From assembly GCA_945957335.1 (NCBI GenBank), contig CAMFLJ010000003.1, positions 1 through 37,929 on the forward strand: 37,929 nt of DNA. Direction: 5' to 3'. Both the position numbers and the translations under genes were made by a program. Of the stretch, positions 1 through 9,393 are shown piece after piece. The first letter of the stretch is position 1. Each line of letters starts with the position of its first letter. Under the pieces are notes generated by a model. The model was not told the DNA's origin. It saw nothing but the letters and a program-made list of their open reading frames with translations, and ran no database searches. The DNA comes from an uncultured Actinomycetes bacterium. GTDB taxonomy: Bacteria; Actinomycetota; Acidimicrobiia; Acidimicrobiales; Acidimicrobilacustridaceae.

Positions 1-988
1 CCACCGGCGCGTGCACGGTGGAGAGGAGCCGGGCGAGCAGCTGCTCGGTCGACAGGCCCTGGGCCAGCGCCTCGTACGACGGCACCAACCGGTGGCGCAG
101 CACGTCGGGGGCGACGTCGAAGACGTCCTGGGGGAGCACGTAGCTGCGGCCCCGCATGAGGGCGAGGGCACGGCCGCCGGCCACGAGGCCGAGGGTGGCG
201 CGGGGGCTGGCGCCCCACGAGACGAGCTCGGCCAGCTCGGGCAGACCATGGTTCGCCGGCTCACGGGTGGCGAGCACCAGGCGCACGGCGTAGTCGGCGA
301 CGGCCGGGGCGACGTGCACCTCCGCAGTGGCCTCCTGCAGGCGGTGGAGCTGCTCGAGCGAGAGGACCTGCTCGGCGTGCGGCGGCCGGGTGCCCATGCG
401 GGCGACGATCTGGGCCTCCTCGGCGGCGGTCGGGTAGCCGACCACCACCTTCATGAGGAAGCGGTCGCGCTGGGCCTCCGGAAGCGGGTAGACGCCCTCG
501 CTCTCGATGGGGTTCTGGGTGGCGAGGACCAGGAACGGCTCGGGCACCTTGCGGGTGGTGCCGGCGATGGAGACCTGGTGCTCGGCCATCACCTCGAGCA
601 GCGCGGACTGCACCTTGGCGGGAGCCCGGTTGATCTCGTCGGCCAGCACGATGTTGGCGAAGACGGGGCCCCACTCGATGTCGAAGGTCTCGGTCGACGA
701 GCGGAAGATCCGGGTGCCGACGAGGTCGGCGGGCAGCAGGTCGGGGGTGAACTGCAGCCGGTTGAACGTGCCGCCGATGACGGTGGCGAGCGTCTCGACG
801 GCGAGGGTCTTGGCCAGGCCGGGCACGCCTTCGAGGAGCACGTGCCCCTTGGCCAGCAGGCCGACGAAGAGGCGCTCGATGGCGCGGTCCTGGCCGACGA
901 TGACCTTCTTCACCTCGAACAGCGCCTGCTCGAGGAGGGCGGCCTCGGCGGTGCGGTCGGCGGGGGTGGCACCGGGCGGGACGGTCAT
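1..988 (-). CDS. MoxR family AAA+ ATPase (3' end cut by window edge)
   Basis: The minus-strand frame is open from the start codon to the window edge, giving about 329 codons. MoxR ATPases are chaperone-like AAA+ proteins that act with von Willebrand A or DUF58 partners on envelope or enzyme maturation. Visible motifs are Walker A GVPGLAKT (residues 54-61), Walker B VLADEIN (114-120), sensor-1 ATQNP (156-160) and AQRDRF (172-177). The ATG ending at 988 is chosen because GGAGGAG lies 6 nt upstream; an in-frame ATG 17 codons earlier (1039) lacks such a site. A possible -10 (TATCGT, 1077 to 1072) lies upstream. The partner genes normally found downstream would be outside the window. The family call is firm; the substrate is unknown. 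Confidence 0.93.
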   Translation of the reverse strand, partial: MTVPPGATPADRTAEAALLEQALFEVKKVIVGQDRAIERLFVGLLAKGHVLLEGVPGLAKTLAVETLATVIGGTFNRLQFTPDLLPADLVGTRIFRSSTETFDIEWGPVFANIVLADEINRAPAKVQSALLEVMAEHQVSIAGTTRKVPEPFLVLATQNPIESEGVYPLPEAQRDRFLMKVVVGYPTAAEEAQIVARMGTRPPHAEQVLSLEQLHRLQEATAEVHVAPAVADYAVRLVLATREPANHGLPELAELVSWGASPRATLGLVAGGRALALMRGRSYVLPQDVFDVAPDVLRHRLVPSYEALAQGLSTEQLLARLLSTVHAPV

Positions 989-1137
989 GCGGTTCTCCTC
1001 CGGCGGCGGCACGGGTCGGGGCGTGGCGGTGGCGGTCATGGGCGGGACAACACCACGTCGCGCCGAAGAGCACGATAAAGCCGACCATCGCCGCGCGAGC
1101 GGGGCCCGCGCGCCACGACCGGGCCCGTGCGAGGGCT

Positions 1138-1143
1138 ACCGTT
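1138..1143 (+). promoter_or_regulatory. -10 box for leaderless response regulator gene
   Basis: TACCGT with a 7-nt gap to the GTG at 1151. The spacing would put the transcription start on the start codon itself. The same arrangement recurs at several other genes in the window. Confidence 0.6.
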
Positions 1144-1150
1144 CCGCGCC

Positions 1151-1828
1151 GTGCGAGTTCTCGTGGTGGACGACGAGGTCGAGTTGGCCGAGGCCGTGGC
1201 CCGCGGGCTGCGCCGCGAGGGCTACGCGGTCGACGTCGCCAACGACGGCGACGAGGCGCTGGCCAAGGCCTACGTCAACGGCTACGACCTGCTCTGCCTC
1301 GACATCACCATGCCCGGCACCGACGGGCGCGAGGTGTGCCGCCGGGTCCGCGCCGCCGACCTCGACCCGCAGCCCCGGGTGCTCATGCTCACCGCGCGCG
1401 ACAGCCTCGACGACCGCGTCGCCGGGCTCGACGACGGCGCCGACGACTACCTCGTCAAGCCCTTCGCCTTCCCGGAGCTGCTCGCCCGGGTGCGCTCGCT
1501 GCTGCGCCGCGACACCTCGGCCGCCTCGGCCCTCTTCACCGTCGGCGAGCTCGAGCTCGACGACGCGCGCCACGAGGCCCGGCGGGGCGAGCGCCGCCTC
1601 GACCTCACGGCCAAGGAGTTCGCCCTCCTGCGCTACTTCATGACCCGCCCCGGCGAGGTGCTCTCGCAGGAGACGCTCCTCGAGCACGTGTGGGACGAGC
1701 ACGCCGACCCGTTCACCAACACCGTCCGGGTCACCGTCGGCACCTTGCGCCGCAAGCTGGCCATCGACGACGAGGAGCCGCTGATCGAGACGGTGATCGG
1801 CCGCGGCTACCGGTTGCTCTCGCCATGA
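1151..1828 (+). CDS. OmpR/PhoB-type response regulator (MprA-like position)
   Basis: DNA-binding response regulator of 225 residues. The receiver domain (about 1-115) has the acidic pair D7/D8, phosphoacceptor D51, T81 and K103. The C-terminal winged helix (about 130-225) carries the TAKEFALLRYF and VTVGTLRRKL segments typical of the OmpR/PhoB class. I start it at GTG 1151 rather than the GTG at 1127 because the receiver core begins there (VRVLVVDDE) and a TACCGT box sits 7 nt upstream. It overlaps the kinase gene by ATGA, so the two are translationally coupled. With the kinase and the downstream HtrA protease it matches the mprA-mprB-pepD order of mycobacteria, which suggests an envelope-stress role; that role is inference. 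Confidence 0.95.
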   Translation: MRVLVVDDEVELAEAVARGLRREGYAVDVANDGDEALAKAYVNGYDLLCLDITMPGTDGREVCRRVRAADLDPQPRVLMLTARDSLDDRVAGLDDGADDYLVKPFAFPELLARVRSLLRRDTSAASALFTVGELELDDARHEARRGERRLDLTAKEFALLRYFMTRPGEVLSQETLLEHVWDEHADPFTNTVRVTVGTLRRKLAIDDEEPLIETVIGRGYRLLSP

Positions 1829-3135
1829 CCGCGCAGTGGACCCCCCAGGACGGCCGCGAGCCGCGGACCGGTGAGCTGCCCGCCGTGCACGTCGGCCCGT
1901 CAACCGCGGAGGTCCACACCCGCTTCCACTCGCGAGGCGTGCGCTTCGCCGACAAGCTCCCGTCCTGGCTCGGGTCGATCCGGTTCCGGCTCACCGTCGT
2001 GTACTCGACGCTCGTGTTCGGTCTGGCCGGCCTCGTGGTGGCGGCCCTCTACATCGGGCTCAACCACGCTCTCCAGAACCAGCGCATCTCCGGCACGCTC
2101 GTGGAGATCAACGGGCAGACGTTCTTCGCCCCCGCCCAGGCCGACCTCATCCAGCGCCAGGCCTACGAGAAGGCCCTCGACACGCTGCGCGTCTACTCGT
2201 TCACCGCCTTGCTGGCGCTCTTCTTCGTGAGCCTCGTCGTGGGCTGGCTGGTGAGCGGGCGGATGCTGCGCCCGATCGGCCAGATCACCGCGGCGATGCG
2301 GCGCATCCAGGCCAGCGACCTCTCGCAGCGCATCAACATGGGCGGCCCCGACGACGAATTGCGGCGCCTGGCCGACACCTTCGACGAGATGCTCGGCCGC
2401 GTCGACGACGCCTTCGAGAGCCAGCGCCAGTTCATCCACGAGGCCAGCCACGAGCTGCGCAACCCGCTCGCGGTGATCCGCACCAACCTCGAGGTCACGC
2501 TCTCCGACCCCGACGCCGACGCCGACGACCTGCGCCACACCGCCGAGGTCGTCGAGCGCTCGACCGAGCGGATGGGGCGCCTGGTCGACGACCTGCTGGT
2601 CTACGCCCGCAAGGGCACCCTGGCCCTCGAGCGCGAGCCGGTCGACGTCGGCGTGCTGATCTCCGACGCCGCCGACGAGTTCGCCGCCCCGGCCGAGGCC
2701 GCCGGCCAGTTCGTCGAGCGCGAGGCCCCGCCCGGGCTCTGGGTGCTGGGCGACCGCCTCGCCCTGCGCCAGGCCCTCGCCAACCTGCTGGCCAACGCCG
2801 TTCGCCTCGCCCCCGCCGGCACCGCCATCCGGGTGCGGGCCGGTCGTCAGGGCCCGTGGGTGTGGATGTCGGTCGAGGACCAGGGGCCCGGCATCGCCCC
2901 CGAGGACCACGACAGGGTGTTCCAGCGGTTCTGGCGCGGCGACCCCGCCGCCAGCCGGGCCCAGGGCCGCAGCGGCCTCGGCCTCACGATCGTGCGCCAG
3001 ACGGCCGAGGCCCATGGTGGCGAGGTCAAGCTGGTGAGCGAGCCCGGCCACGGGGCCGCGTTCGCCCTGTGGCTGCCGGCCCTGGCCGAGCCGCTGCCCG
3101 ACCCCGCACCGATCGCGCCCGAGCAGACTGCCTGA
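1825..3135 (+). CDS. Membrane sensor histidine kinase (MprB-like position)
   Basis: 436-residue sensor kinase and likely partner of the regulator it overlaps (ATGA). Order: cytoplasmic N-terminus, TM1 about 55-78, a short outside loop (about 79-124), TM2 about 125-145, HAMP about 147-200, then the H-box with phospho-accepting H209 in EASHELRNP, N-box NLLANAVRLAP (320-330), G1 DQGPGIAP (352-359) and G2 GRSGLGLTIV (381-390). The sensing loop is only about 45 residues, much shorter than the usual PAS or Cache sensor domains, so it may sense through the membrane or a protein partner. About 54 Arg-, Pro- and His-containing residues precede TM1. Family assignment is firm; the signal is unknown. Confidence 0.95.
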   Translation: MTAQWTPQDGREPRTGELPAVHVGPSTAEVHTRFHSRGVRFADKLPSWLGSIRFRLTVVYSTLVFGLAGLVVAALYIGLNHALQNQRISGTLVEINGQTFFAPAQADLIQRQAYEKALDTLRVYSFTALLALFFVSLVVGWLVSGRMLRPIGQITAAMRRIQASDLSQRINMGGPDDELRRLADTFDEMLGRVDDAFESQRQFIHEASHELRNPLAVIRTNLEVTLSDPDADADDLRHTAEVVERSTERMGRLVDDLLVYARKGTLALEREPVDVGVLISDAADEFAAPAEAAGQFVEREAPPGLWVLGDRLALRQALANLLANAVRLAPAGTAIRVRAGRQGPWVWMSVEDQGPGIAPEDHDRVFQRFWRGDPAASRAQGRSGLGLTIVRQTAEAHGGEVKLVSEPGHGAAFALWLPALAEPLPDPAPIAPEQTA

Positions 3136-3157
3136 CCGGACGGGCATCGCCGGCGGG

Positions 3158-3190
3158 CCAACCCCCAGATCGGGGGCGGCGAGGGGTTGG
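3158..3190 (+). terminator. Terminator-like hairpin after the kinase
   Basis: Arms CCAACCCC (3158-3165) and GGGGTTGG (3183-3190) are perfect complements. An alternative inner hairpin, CCCCC-AGATC-GGGGG (3162-3176), competes with them. There is no U-tract, as is common in high-GC actinobacteria. Confidence 0.4.
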
Positions 3191-3266
3191 TGGCTCGACG
3201 ACGGGGGAGGGGATCCGCTGCGGCGCAGGTCGCGTGTGCTTTCGTCGCGCTTTCGCATCGGCGCCC

Positions 3267-3272
3267 TACCGT
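3267..3272 (+). promoter_or_regulatory. -10 box for htrA leader ORF
   Basis: TACCGT with an 8-nt gap to ATG 3281, the same spacing as at other leaderless genes here. This implies transcription starts at the leader ORF and not at htrA itself. Confidence 0.55.
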
Positions 3273-3280
3273 GCGCCGTG

Positions 3281-3337
3281 ATGCCGGGCGCCGTGCGCCC
3301 GGACCCGCACGAGCCCCAGGAGCACGAGCCCCGATGA
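3281..3337 (+). CDS. Putative 18-residue leader peptide coupled to htrA
   Basis: An ATG 8 nt after a TACCGT box opens an 18-codon frame (MPGAVRPDPHEPQEHEPR) whose TGA overlaps the htrA ATG as ATGA. It would be read from a leaderless mRNA, and its last codons contain the AGGAG that could serve as the htrA ribosome site. The peptide is rich in Pro, Glu, His and Arg. A regulatory or simple coupling role is inference. What supports it is the exact promoter spacing and the exact stop-start overlap; no homology is claimed. Confidence 0.45.
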   Translation: MPGAVRPDPHEPQEHEPR

Positions 3338-4788
3338 GTTGGGACCACGAGCCGCCCGCCACGCCTCCCGAGCCGCCGACCGAGCCGACACCCCCGTTCG
3401 CGCCTCCGGCCGGGGAGCCCGGCGGCGCTCCCGAGGCCGCGCCCACCGTCGAGGCCCACGACCCGTTCCGGCCGGCCCCCACCGCCGAGGTGCCCCCGCC
3501 GCCGGCGCCGATCCCCCCGCTCACGCCGCCGGCCGCCCCGTCGGAGCCCCCGACCATGCCGGCCGCCCCGGCCTCGTCCGTCCCCCCGGCGACCCCCGTG
3601 CCGTCCACCGCCACGCCCTGGGGCGACCCTGTGGCCCCCGTCGCCCCCGTCCCGCCCGTCGCCGCCGTCCCGCCCGGTGGCGGTGGCTTCGGCGGTCCTC
3701 CCACCCCGCCTCCGCTGCCCCGCCACGACGACCCCGCGCCCCGCAAGCCCAACAAGGCCCTGCGCGTGCTCGTCGCCGCGATCGTCGTCGTCGGCCTGTT
3801 CGGGCTGGGCTTCGGCGTGCGCTCGATCATCGACGACAACGGCACGACCGTCGTCGAGGGTGCCTCGTCGGTGGCGTCGATCCCGCAGGTCACCATCGAC
3901 CCCGGCTCCGAGCCGGTGGCCGCCGTCGCCCAGGTGGTCAGCCCCTCGGTGGTCCAGATCGAGACCACCGAGGGCCTCGGCTCGGGTGTGTTCTACGACG
4001 CCAGCGGCCTGATCATGACCAACGCCCACGTCGTCGGCACCGCCAAGACCGTCACCGTCCGCTCGGCCGAGGGCAAGGCCGTCGACGGGCAGGTCCTCGG
4101 CGCCGACACCGGCACCGACATCGCCGTGGTGAAGGTGAGCGGCCTCGAGGTGCCCGCCGCCTCGCTCGCCACCGGCACCAAGCCCGCGGTGGGCCAGATC
4201 GCGGTCGCCGTCGGCAGCCCCTACGGCCTCGACCAGACCGTCACCTCCGGCATCGTGTCGGCCGTGAACCGCCCCGTCGACAACGACAAGGGCGTGGTCG
4301 TGAACATGATCCAGACCGACGCCTCGATCAACCCGGGCAACTCGGGCGGGGCCCTCGCCAACCGCGACGGCCAGATCATCGGGATCAACACCGCCATCTT
4401 CAGCCAGACCGGTGAGAACACCGGCATCGGCTTCGCGATCCCGATCGCAACCGCCAAGAAGGCGGCCGACCAGCTGGTCAACGGCCAGTCGGTGGCCAAG
4501 GCCGGCCTCGGGCTGAGCGGCCCCAGCGCGACCCCCAACGGCGACGCCGGGGCCTACGTGCAGAGCGTCACCCCGGGCAGCGCCGCCGACCAGGCCGGCA
4601 TCCAGGACGGCGACCTCATCGTCGACGTCGACGGCACCGACATCCGCAGCTTCGACGAGCTCCGGGGCCTGATCAGCTCGCACAGCCCGGGTGAGACCGT
4701 CACCGTCACGGTCGTACGCGACGGCCAGCGGATCGACGTCCAGGTCACCCTGGGCACCCTCAGCACCTCGGGGTCGAGCGGCAACTGA
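3334..4788 (+). CDS. htrA: HtrA/DegP-family trypsin-like serine protease with PDZ domain
   Basis: 484-residue membrane-anchored envelope protease. A disordered Pro/Ala-rich cytoplasmic segment (about 1-135) precedes one TM helix (142-161). The protease domain follows, with the catalytic triad H232 (TNAHVV), D262 (GTDIAVV) and S337 (GNSGGAL), then a single PDZ domain (about 390-475, GSAADQAGIQDGDLIVDVDG). The family degrades or refolds damaged exported proteins. The ATG at 3334 overlaps the stop of a small upstream frame, and AGGAG lies about 12 nt before it. Its position after a two-component pair resembles mycobacterial pepD, which belongs to the MprAB stress regulon. Control by the upstream regulator is inferred from that parallel. 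Confidence 0.96.
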   Translation: MSWDHEPPATPPEPPTEPTPPFAPPAGEPGGAPEAAPTVEAHDPFRPAPTAEVPPPPAPIPPLTPPAAPSEPPTMPAAPASSVPPATPVPSTATPWGDPVAPVAPVPPVAAVPPGGGGFGGPPTPPPLPRHDDPAPRKPNKALRVLVAAIVVVGLFGLGFGVRSIIDDNGTTVVEGASSVASIPQVTIDPGSEPVAAVAQVVSPSVVQIETTEGLGSGVFYDASGLIMTNAHVVGTAKTVTVRSAEGKAVDGQVLGADTGTDIAVVKVSGLEVPAASLATGTKPAVGQIAVAVGSPYGLDQTVTSGIVSAVNRPVDNDKGVVVNMIQTDASINPGNSGGALANRDGQIIGINTAIFSQTGENTGIGFAIPIATAKKAADQLVNGQSVAKAGLGLSGPSATPNGDAGAYVQSVTPGSAADQAGIQDGDLIVDVDGTDIRSFDELRGLISSHSPGETVTVTVVRDGQRIDVQVTLGTLSTSGSSGN

Positions 4789-4796
4789 GCCCGCCG

Positions 4797-4811
4797 CCCC
4801 CCTCCGGGGGG
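4797..4811 (+). terminator. Short GC hairpin after htrA
   Basis: CCCCCC-TCC-GGGGGG directly after the htrA stop and before the ftsY promoter. Position and stem fit a weak terminator; there is no U-tract. Confidence 0.35.
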
Positions 4812-4840
4812 TGCCCGGGAGGACCCGAGCGGCCCGCCAC

Positions 4841-4846
4841 TAGGCT
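4841..4846 (+). promoter_or_regulatory. -10 box for leaderless ftsY
   Basis: TAGGCT followed by 9 nt and the ftsY ATG (4856). There is no ribosome site between them, consistent with leaderless translation. Confidence 0.55.
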
Positions 4847-4855
4847 GGCTCGGCC

Positions 4856-6058
4856 ATGGCGTTCCTGATCGTCCTCCTCGTGGTCCTCGTCGTGCTGGTC
4901 GGCACGGCGGCGGCACTCGTGTCCTCCCGCCGTCGCAGCCGCACGCTGCTCGAGCCGCCGCCCGACGCCCCGCGCGTGCCCCCGGAGGTCCTCGAGGAGG
5001 TTCGCGGCGACGCCGCCCGGGCGTCTGCGGGCACCGACACCGACAGTGGCCCTGCGGTCGAGGAGCTCGACCGTGACGAGCTCGACGCCGTCGTGGCCGA
5101 GGCCGAGGCGGTGGCCGCCGAGGCCGCCGTCGTCGAGGCCGAGCCCGAGGTCGTCGAGCGCCCCCGCTTCCGCGACCGCCTCACCAAGGCCCGCAGCGCC
5201 CTCTCGGGGGCCTTCGGCTCGATCGGTGGGCGGGGCAGGATCGACGAGCAGACCTGGGACGAGCTCGAGGAGGCCCTCATCCGGGCCGACGTCGGCGTCG
5301 CCGCCACCCAGGACCTGCTCGACCACCTCCGCAGCCGGGTGAAGGCCGACGGCCTCACCGACGGCGAGCAGCTCCTCGAGGCCCTCAAGGCCGAGCTCAA
5401 GGCCCGCCTCGGCGGCTACGACCGTGAGCTCGCCCTCACCACCGAGCCCGGCCCCAGCATCTGGCTCTTCGTCGGCGTCAACGGCGTCGGCAAGACCACC
5501 ACCATCGGCAAGCTCGGCACCCGCGAGGCCCGGGAGGGCCACAAGGTGGTGATGGCCGCCGGCGACACCTTCCGCGCCGCCGCCGCCGAGCAGCTCGGCA
5601 TGTGGGCCGAGCGCGCCGGCGCCGAGCTCGTGCGGGGCAACGAGGGCGGTGACCCGAGCGCGGTGATCTTCGACGCCGTCGAGGCCGCCGCCGCCCGCGA
5701 CGCCGACCTCGTCCTCGCCGACACCGCCGGCCGGCTCCACACCAAGGTCAACCTCATGGAGGAGCTCCGCAAGGTGCGCCGCGTCGCCGACAAGGGCGCC
5801 GGCAGCGTCACCGAGGTGCTGCTCGTCCTCGACGCCACCACCGGCCAGAACGGCCTGGTGCAGGCCCAGCAGTTCACGGAGGCGGTCGAGCTGACCGGCG
5901 TCGTGCTGACCAAGCTGGACGGCTCGGCGAAGGGCGGCATCGTCGTCGCCATCCACGAGCAGCTCAACATCCCCGTCAAGCTCGTCGGCCTCGGAGAAGG
6001 CGCCGACGATCTCGTTCCCTTCGATCCCGACGAGTTCGTGGAGGCCCTGTTCGCATGA
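4856..6058 (+). CDS. ftsY: Signal recognition particle receptor FtsY
   Basis: 400-residue SRP receptor GTPase that docks ribosome-nascent-chain-Ffh complexes at the membrane. An N-terminal TM helix (3-22) is followed by an acidic, Ala/Glu/Val-rich A region (about 40-100), then the NG domain: helical N part (about 103-190), G1 GVNGVGKTTT (207-216), DTFRAAA (237-243), DTAGR (289-293) and TKLDG (352-356). The TM anchor is typical of actinobacterial FtsY; the E. coli protein instead uses an amphipathic helix. Its stop overlaps the next gene by ATGA, and ffh follows that gene, so both SRP GTPases are produced from one coupled cluster. The start is supported by the -10 box 9 nt upstream. Confidence 0.98.
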   Translation: MAFLIVLLVVLVVLVGTAAALVSSRRRSRTLLEPPPDAPRVPPEVLEEVRGDAARASAGTDTDSGPAVEELDRDELDAVVAEAEAVAAEAAVVEAEPEVVERPRFRDRLTKARSALSGAFGSIGGRGRIDEQTWDELEEALIRADVGVAATQDLLDHLRSRVKADGLTDGEQLLEALKAELKARLGGYDRELALTTEPGPSIWLFVGVNGVGKTTTIGKLGTREAREGHKVVMAAGDTFRAAAAEQLGMWAERAGAELVRGNEGGDPSAVIFDAVEAAAARDADLVLADTAGRLHTKVNLMEELRKVRRVADKGAGSVTEVLLVLDATTGQNGLVQAQQFTEAVELTGVVLTKLDGSAKGGIVVAIHEQLNIPVKLVGLGEGADDLVPFDPDEFVEALFA

Positions 6059-6644
6059 AGTTCCTCACCTTCCCCATCAAGGTCCTGATCCGGCTGGTGA
6101 TCCTGCCGATCAAGCTGGTCCTCGCCACGGCGGGGCTCACCTTCCGCGCCGGCTTCAAGGCCGGCACGCTGCCCGTGAAGGGCGGCGTGGTCGCGGGCCG
6201 TGCCCTCGGGCTCAAGGCCCTGGTGCTGTTCGGTGCCGGTGTGGCGCTCGGCGTGTTCGTCGGCCGCAAGCTGGGCTCGATGGGCGCCCAGCTGGCCGAG
6301 GCGTCCTACCCCGACAGCTTCGGCGGCGGGGGCGACCGTGGCCCGGCCGTCGGCGTCGCCACCTACACCGAGGACACCCTCGAGGTGATCGACACGCCCG
6401 ACGGCCCCGTGGTCGAGCTCGTCGAGGACACCATCGAGGTCATCGAGACCGCCGGTGGCGAGGTCGTCACCGAGACCGTCACCATCACCGAGCTCGACGC
6501 CGACCAGGTCGAGGCCATCCTCGAGGCCGAGGCGCTGGCCGAGGCCGAGGAGGAGATGCTCGACGAGGTCGAGGCCGAGATCGACCAGGCCCTGGGCTTC
6601 ACCGGTGGCGAGCTCGGCGTCGACGCCGAGGACGGTGACGCCTG

Positions 6645-6645
<1 letters not shown>
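6055..6645 (+). CDS. Uncharacterised membrane protein between ftsY and ffh
   Basis: 196 residues, not recognised. The N-terminal half (1-70) is basic and hydrophobic with repeated Lys-bounded segments (FPIKVLIRLVILPIKLVL) and a likely TM helix at about 53-70 (ALVLFGAGVALGVFVG). The C-terminal half (about 95-196) is strongly acidic and contains an internal near-repeat, EDTLEVIDTPDGPVVELV and EDTIEVIETAGGEVV, followed by a Glu/Ala-rich helix. It overlaps ftsY by ATGA and ffh by TGATG, so it is coupled to both SRP GTPases. That placement suggests a role near the membrane insertion machinery, but this is inference from position only. The basic membrane part and acidic tail could bind lipid and a basic partner respectively. 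Confidence 0.85.
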
Positions 6646-8171
<1,526 letters not shown>

Positions 8172-8177
8172 TAGCCT
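8172..8177 (+). promoter_or_regulatory. Candidate -10 box for rpsP operon
   Basis: TAGCCT directly after the ffh stop. A start near 8185 would give an rpsP leader of about 145 nt. Confidence 0.4.
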
Positions 8178-8183
8178 GACTTG

Positions 8184-8329
8184 CCCCCACCGGTGGGTGG
8201 GCGCCACCATTGACGGTCGCTCCCGCGCCGTCCGCGCGGCGCCACCGTCGTGCCACACGACGACACGAATCGCCCCGAACGTTCGCTGGAACGGGCACCC
8301 AGATGTGCCCAGAAGAAGAGAGAAACTCC
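8184..8329 (+). promoter_or_regulatory. Structured leader of rpsP
   Basis: Non-coding stretch between ffh and rpsP. It contains a 12-nt palindrome CCCACCGGTGGG at its start and a 7-bp hairpin CGTCGTG-CCA-CACGACG (8246-8262). It ends with the purine-rich AGAAGAAGAGAG before the ATG. Long leaders on ribosomal protein operons often carry autoregulatory structure; no known leader family is recognised here. Confidence 0.4.
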
Positions 8330-8605
8330 ATGGTGAAGCTCCGTCTCATGCGGATGGGCAAGACCAAGCAGCCGACCTACCGCATCGTCGCCGCCGACTC
8401 GCGCTCGCCGCGTGACGGCCGGTTCATCGAGATCGTCGGCCACTACAACCCCCGCACCGACCCGTCGTCGATCACGGTCGACAACGACAAGGCCGTGGCC
8501 TGGCTCCAGAAGGGCGCCCAGCCCACCGAGGCGGTCGAGAAGCTGCTGAAGATCTCGGGTGCCTGGGAGCAGTTCACCGGTCAGCCGGCCGGCGCCGCGT
8601 CGTGA
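8330..8605 (+). CDS. rpsP: 30S ribosomal protein S16
   Basis: 91 residues, the usual length for bS16, beginning MVKLRLMRMGKTKQPTYRIV, the family signature. It is a small-subunit assembly protein that contacts 16S rRNA. The ATG at 8330 is chosen over longer in-frame extensions because it gives the conserved N-terminus and has a purine-rich site (AGAAGAAGAGAG) upstream. It heads the conserved rpsP-khpA-rimM-trmD-rplS order. Its stop overlaps the next start as GTGA. Confidence 0.98.
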   Translation: MVKLRLMRMGKTKQPTYRIVAADSRSPRDGRFIEIVGHYNPRTDPSSITVDNDKAVAWLQKGAQPTEAVEKLLKISGAWEQFTGQPAGAAS

Positions 8606-8892
8606 GCGACGTCGACACCGACACCGAGGCCGCCGACGAGGCCGGCCCCGATCTCGTCACCGCGCAGGCCGTCCTGGGCTACGTCGTCAAGCAGCTCGTC
8701 GACGACCCCGACGCCGTCTCCATCGAGCTCGACGACCGCGGCCGGCGCCCCGTGCTGAACGTGCACGTCGGCCCCGGCGACATGGGCCGTGTGATCGGCA
8801 AGCGCGGCCGGGTCGCCCAGTCGATCCGCACCGTCGTGCGTGCCGCCGCCGCCCGTGACGGCGGCGACGTCGAGGTCGAGTTCCTCGACTGA
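8602..8892 (+). CDS. khpA: KH-domain RNA-binding protein KhpA
   Basis: 96-residue single KH domain (formerly YlqC, UPF0109). The RNA-gripping GxxG loop is visible as GKRG in GRVIGKRGRVAQSIRTVV. The first 17 residues (MSDVDTDTEAADEAGPD) are an acidic extension before the usual domain start. The GTG at 8602 overlaps the rpsP stop, so the two are coupled. KhpA proteins bind structured and small RNAs, often with KhpB; the target here is unknown. Position between rpsP and rimM is the standard context for the family. Confidence 0.95.
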   Translation: MSDVDTDTEAADEAGPDLVTAQAVLGYVVKQLVDDPDAVSIELDDRGRRPVLNVHVGPGDMGRVIGKRGRVAQSIRTVVRAAAARDGGDVEVEFLD

Positions 8893-8899
8893 TCCGGCC

Positions 8900-9382
8900 G
8901 TGACCCTCCTCGAGGTCGGTCGGATCGACAAGGCGCAGGGCCTCCGCGGCGAGGTCGTCGTCACCCTCACCACCACCGAGACGTCCCGGCTCGCGCCGGG
9001 CTCCGAGCTCGTCGCCGGCGACCGCCCCGTGGTGGTCGCCGAGTCGCGTCCCCACCAGCACCGCTGGGTGGTGCGCTTCGACGGGGTCACCAGCCGCGAG
9101 CAGGCCGAGGAGCTGGCCCGGGCCGTGCTGCGGGCTGAGGCCCCCGCCGACACCGACCCCGACGACCTCTGGGTCCACGAGCTCGTCGGCACGGCCGTGG
9201 TCGAGGCCGACGGCACCGAGCGCGGCCTGATCGAGGCCGTGCAGGACAACCCGGCGAGCGACCTCCTGGTCCTCGACACCGGCGCCCTGGTGCCGCTGCG
9301 GTTCGTCACCGGCCGCGACGCCGAGGGCCGCGTGGTGGTCGAGGTGCCCGCCGGGCTCTTCGAGCTCCTCGACGAGAGCTGA
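8900..9382 (+). CDS. rimM: Ribosome maturation factor RimM
   Basis: 160-residue 16S processing and 30S assembly factor. The N-terminal barrel has the signature VGRIDKAQGLRGEVVV and the C-terminal PRC-barrel runs from DLWVHELVGTAVV to the end (about 92-160). RimM binds S19 and helps assemble the 30S head. GTG 8900 is preferred over the upstream in-frame ATG at 8840, because that longer version would run through khpA and add a Ser/Pro-rich stretch absent from the family. It is 7 nt behind khpA and 11 nt ahead of trmD. Confidence 0.96.
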   Translation: MTLLEVGRIDKAQGLRGEVVVTLTTTETSRLAPGSELVAGDRPVVVAESRPHQHRWVVRFDGVTSREQAEELARAVLRAEAPADTDPDDLWVHELVGTAVVEADGTERGLIEAVQDNPASDLLVLDTGALVPLRFVTGRDAEGRVVVEVPAGLFELLDES

Positions 9383-9393
9383 TCGGGCCCACC

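Noticed and set aside
1900..4683. Very long open frame on the minus strand, about 927 codons, opposite the kinase and htrA genes
   Set aside because: Antisense shadow of GC-rich genes; composition is Gly/Ala/Arg/Asp/His repeats without recognisable domains, and the plus strand has full family matches.
8250..8336. GTG frame of 28 codons before rpsP that ends in a TGA overlapping the rpsP start
   Set aside because: No promoter box at the right distance and no ribosome site; overlap is 7 nt and not the ATGA form seen at htrA and rplS. Chance is likely.
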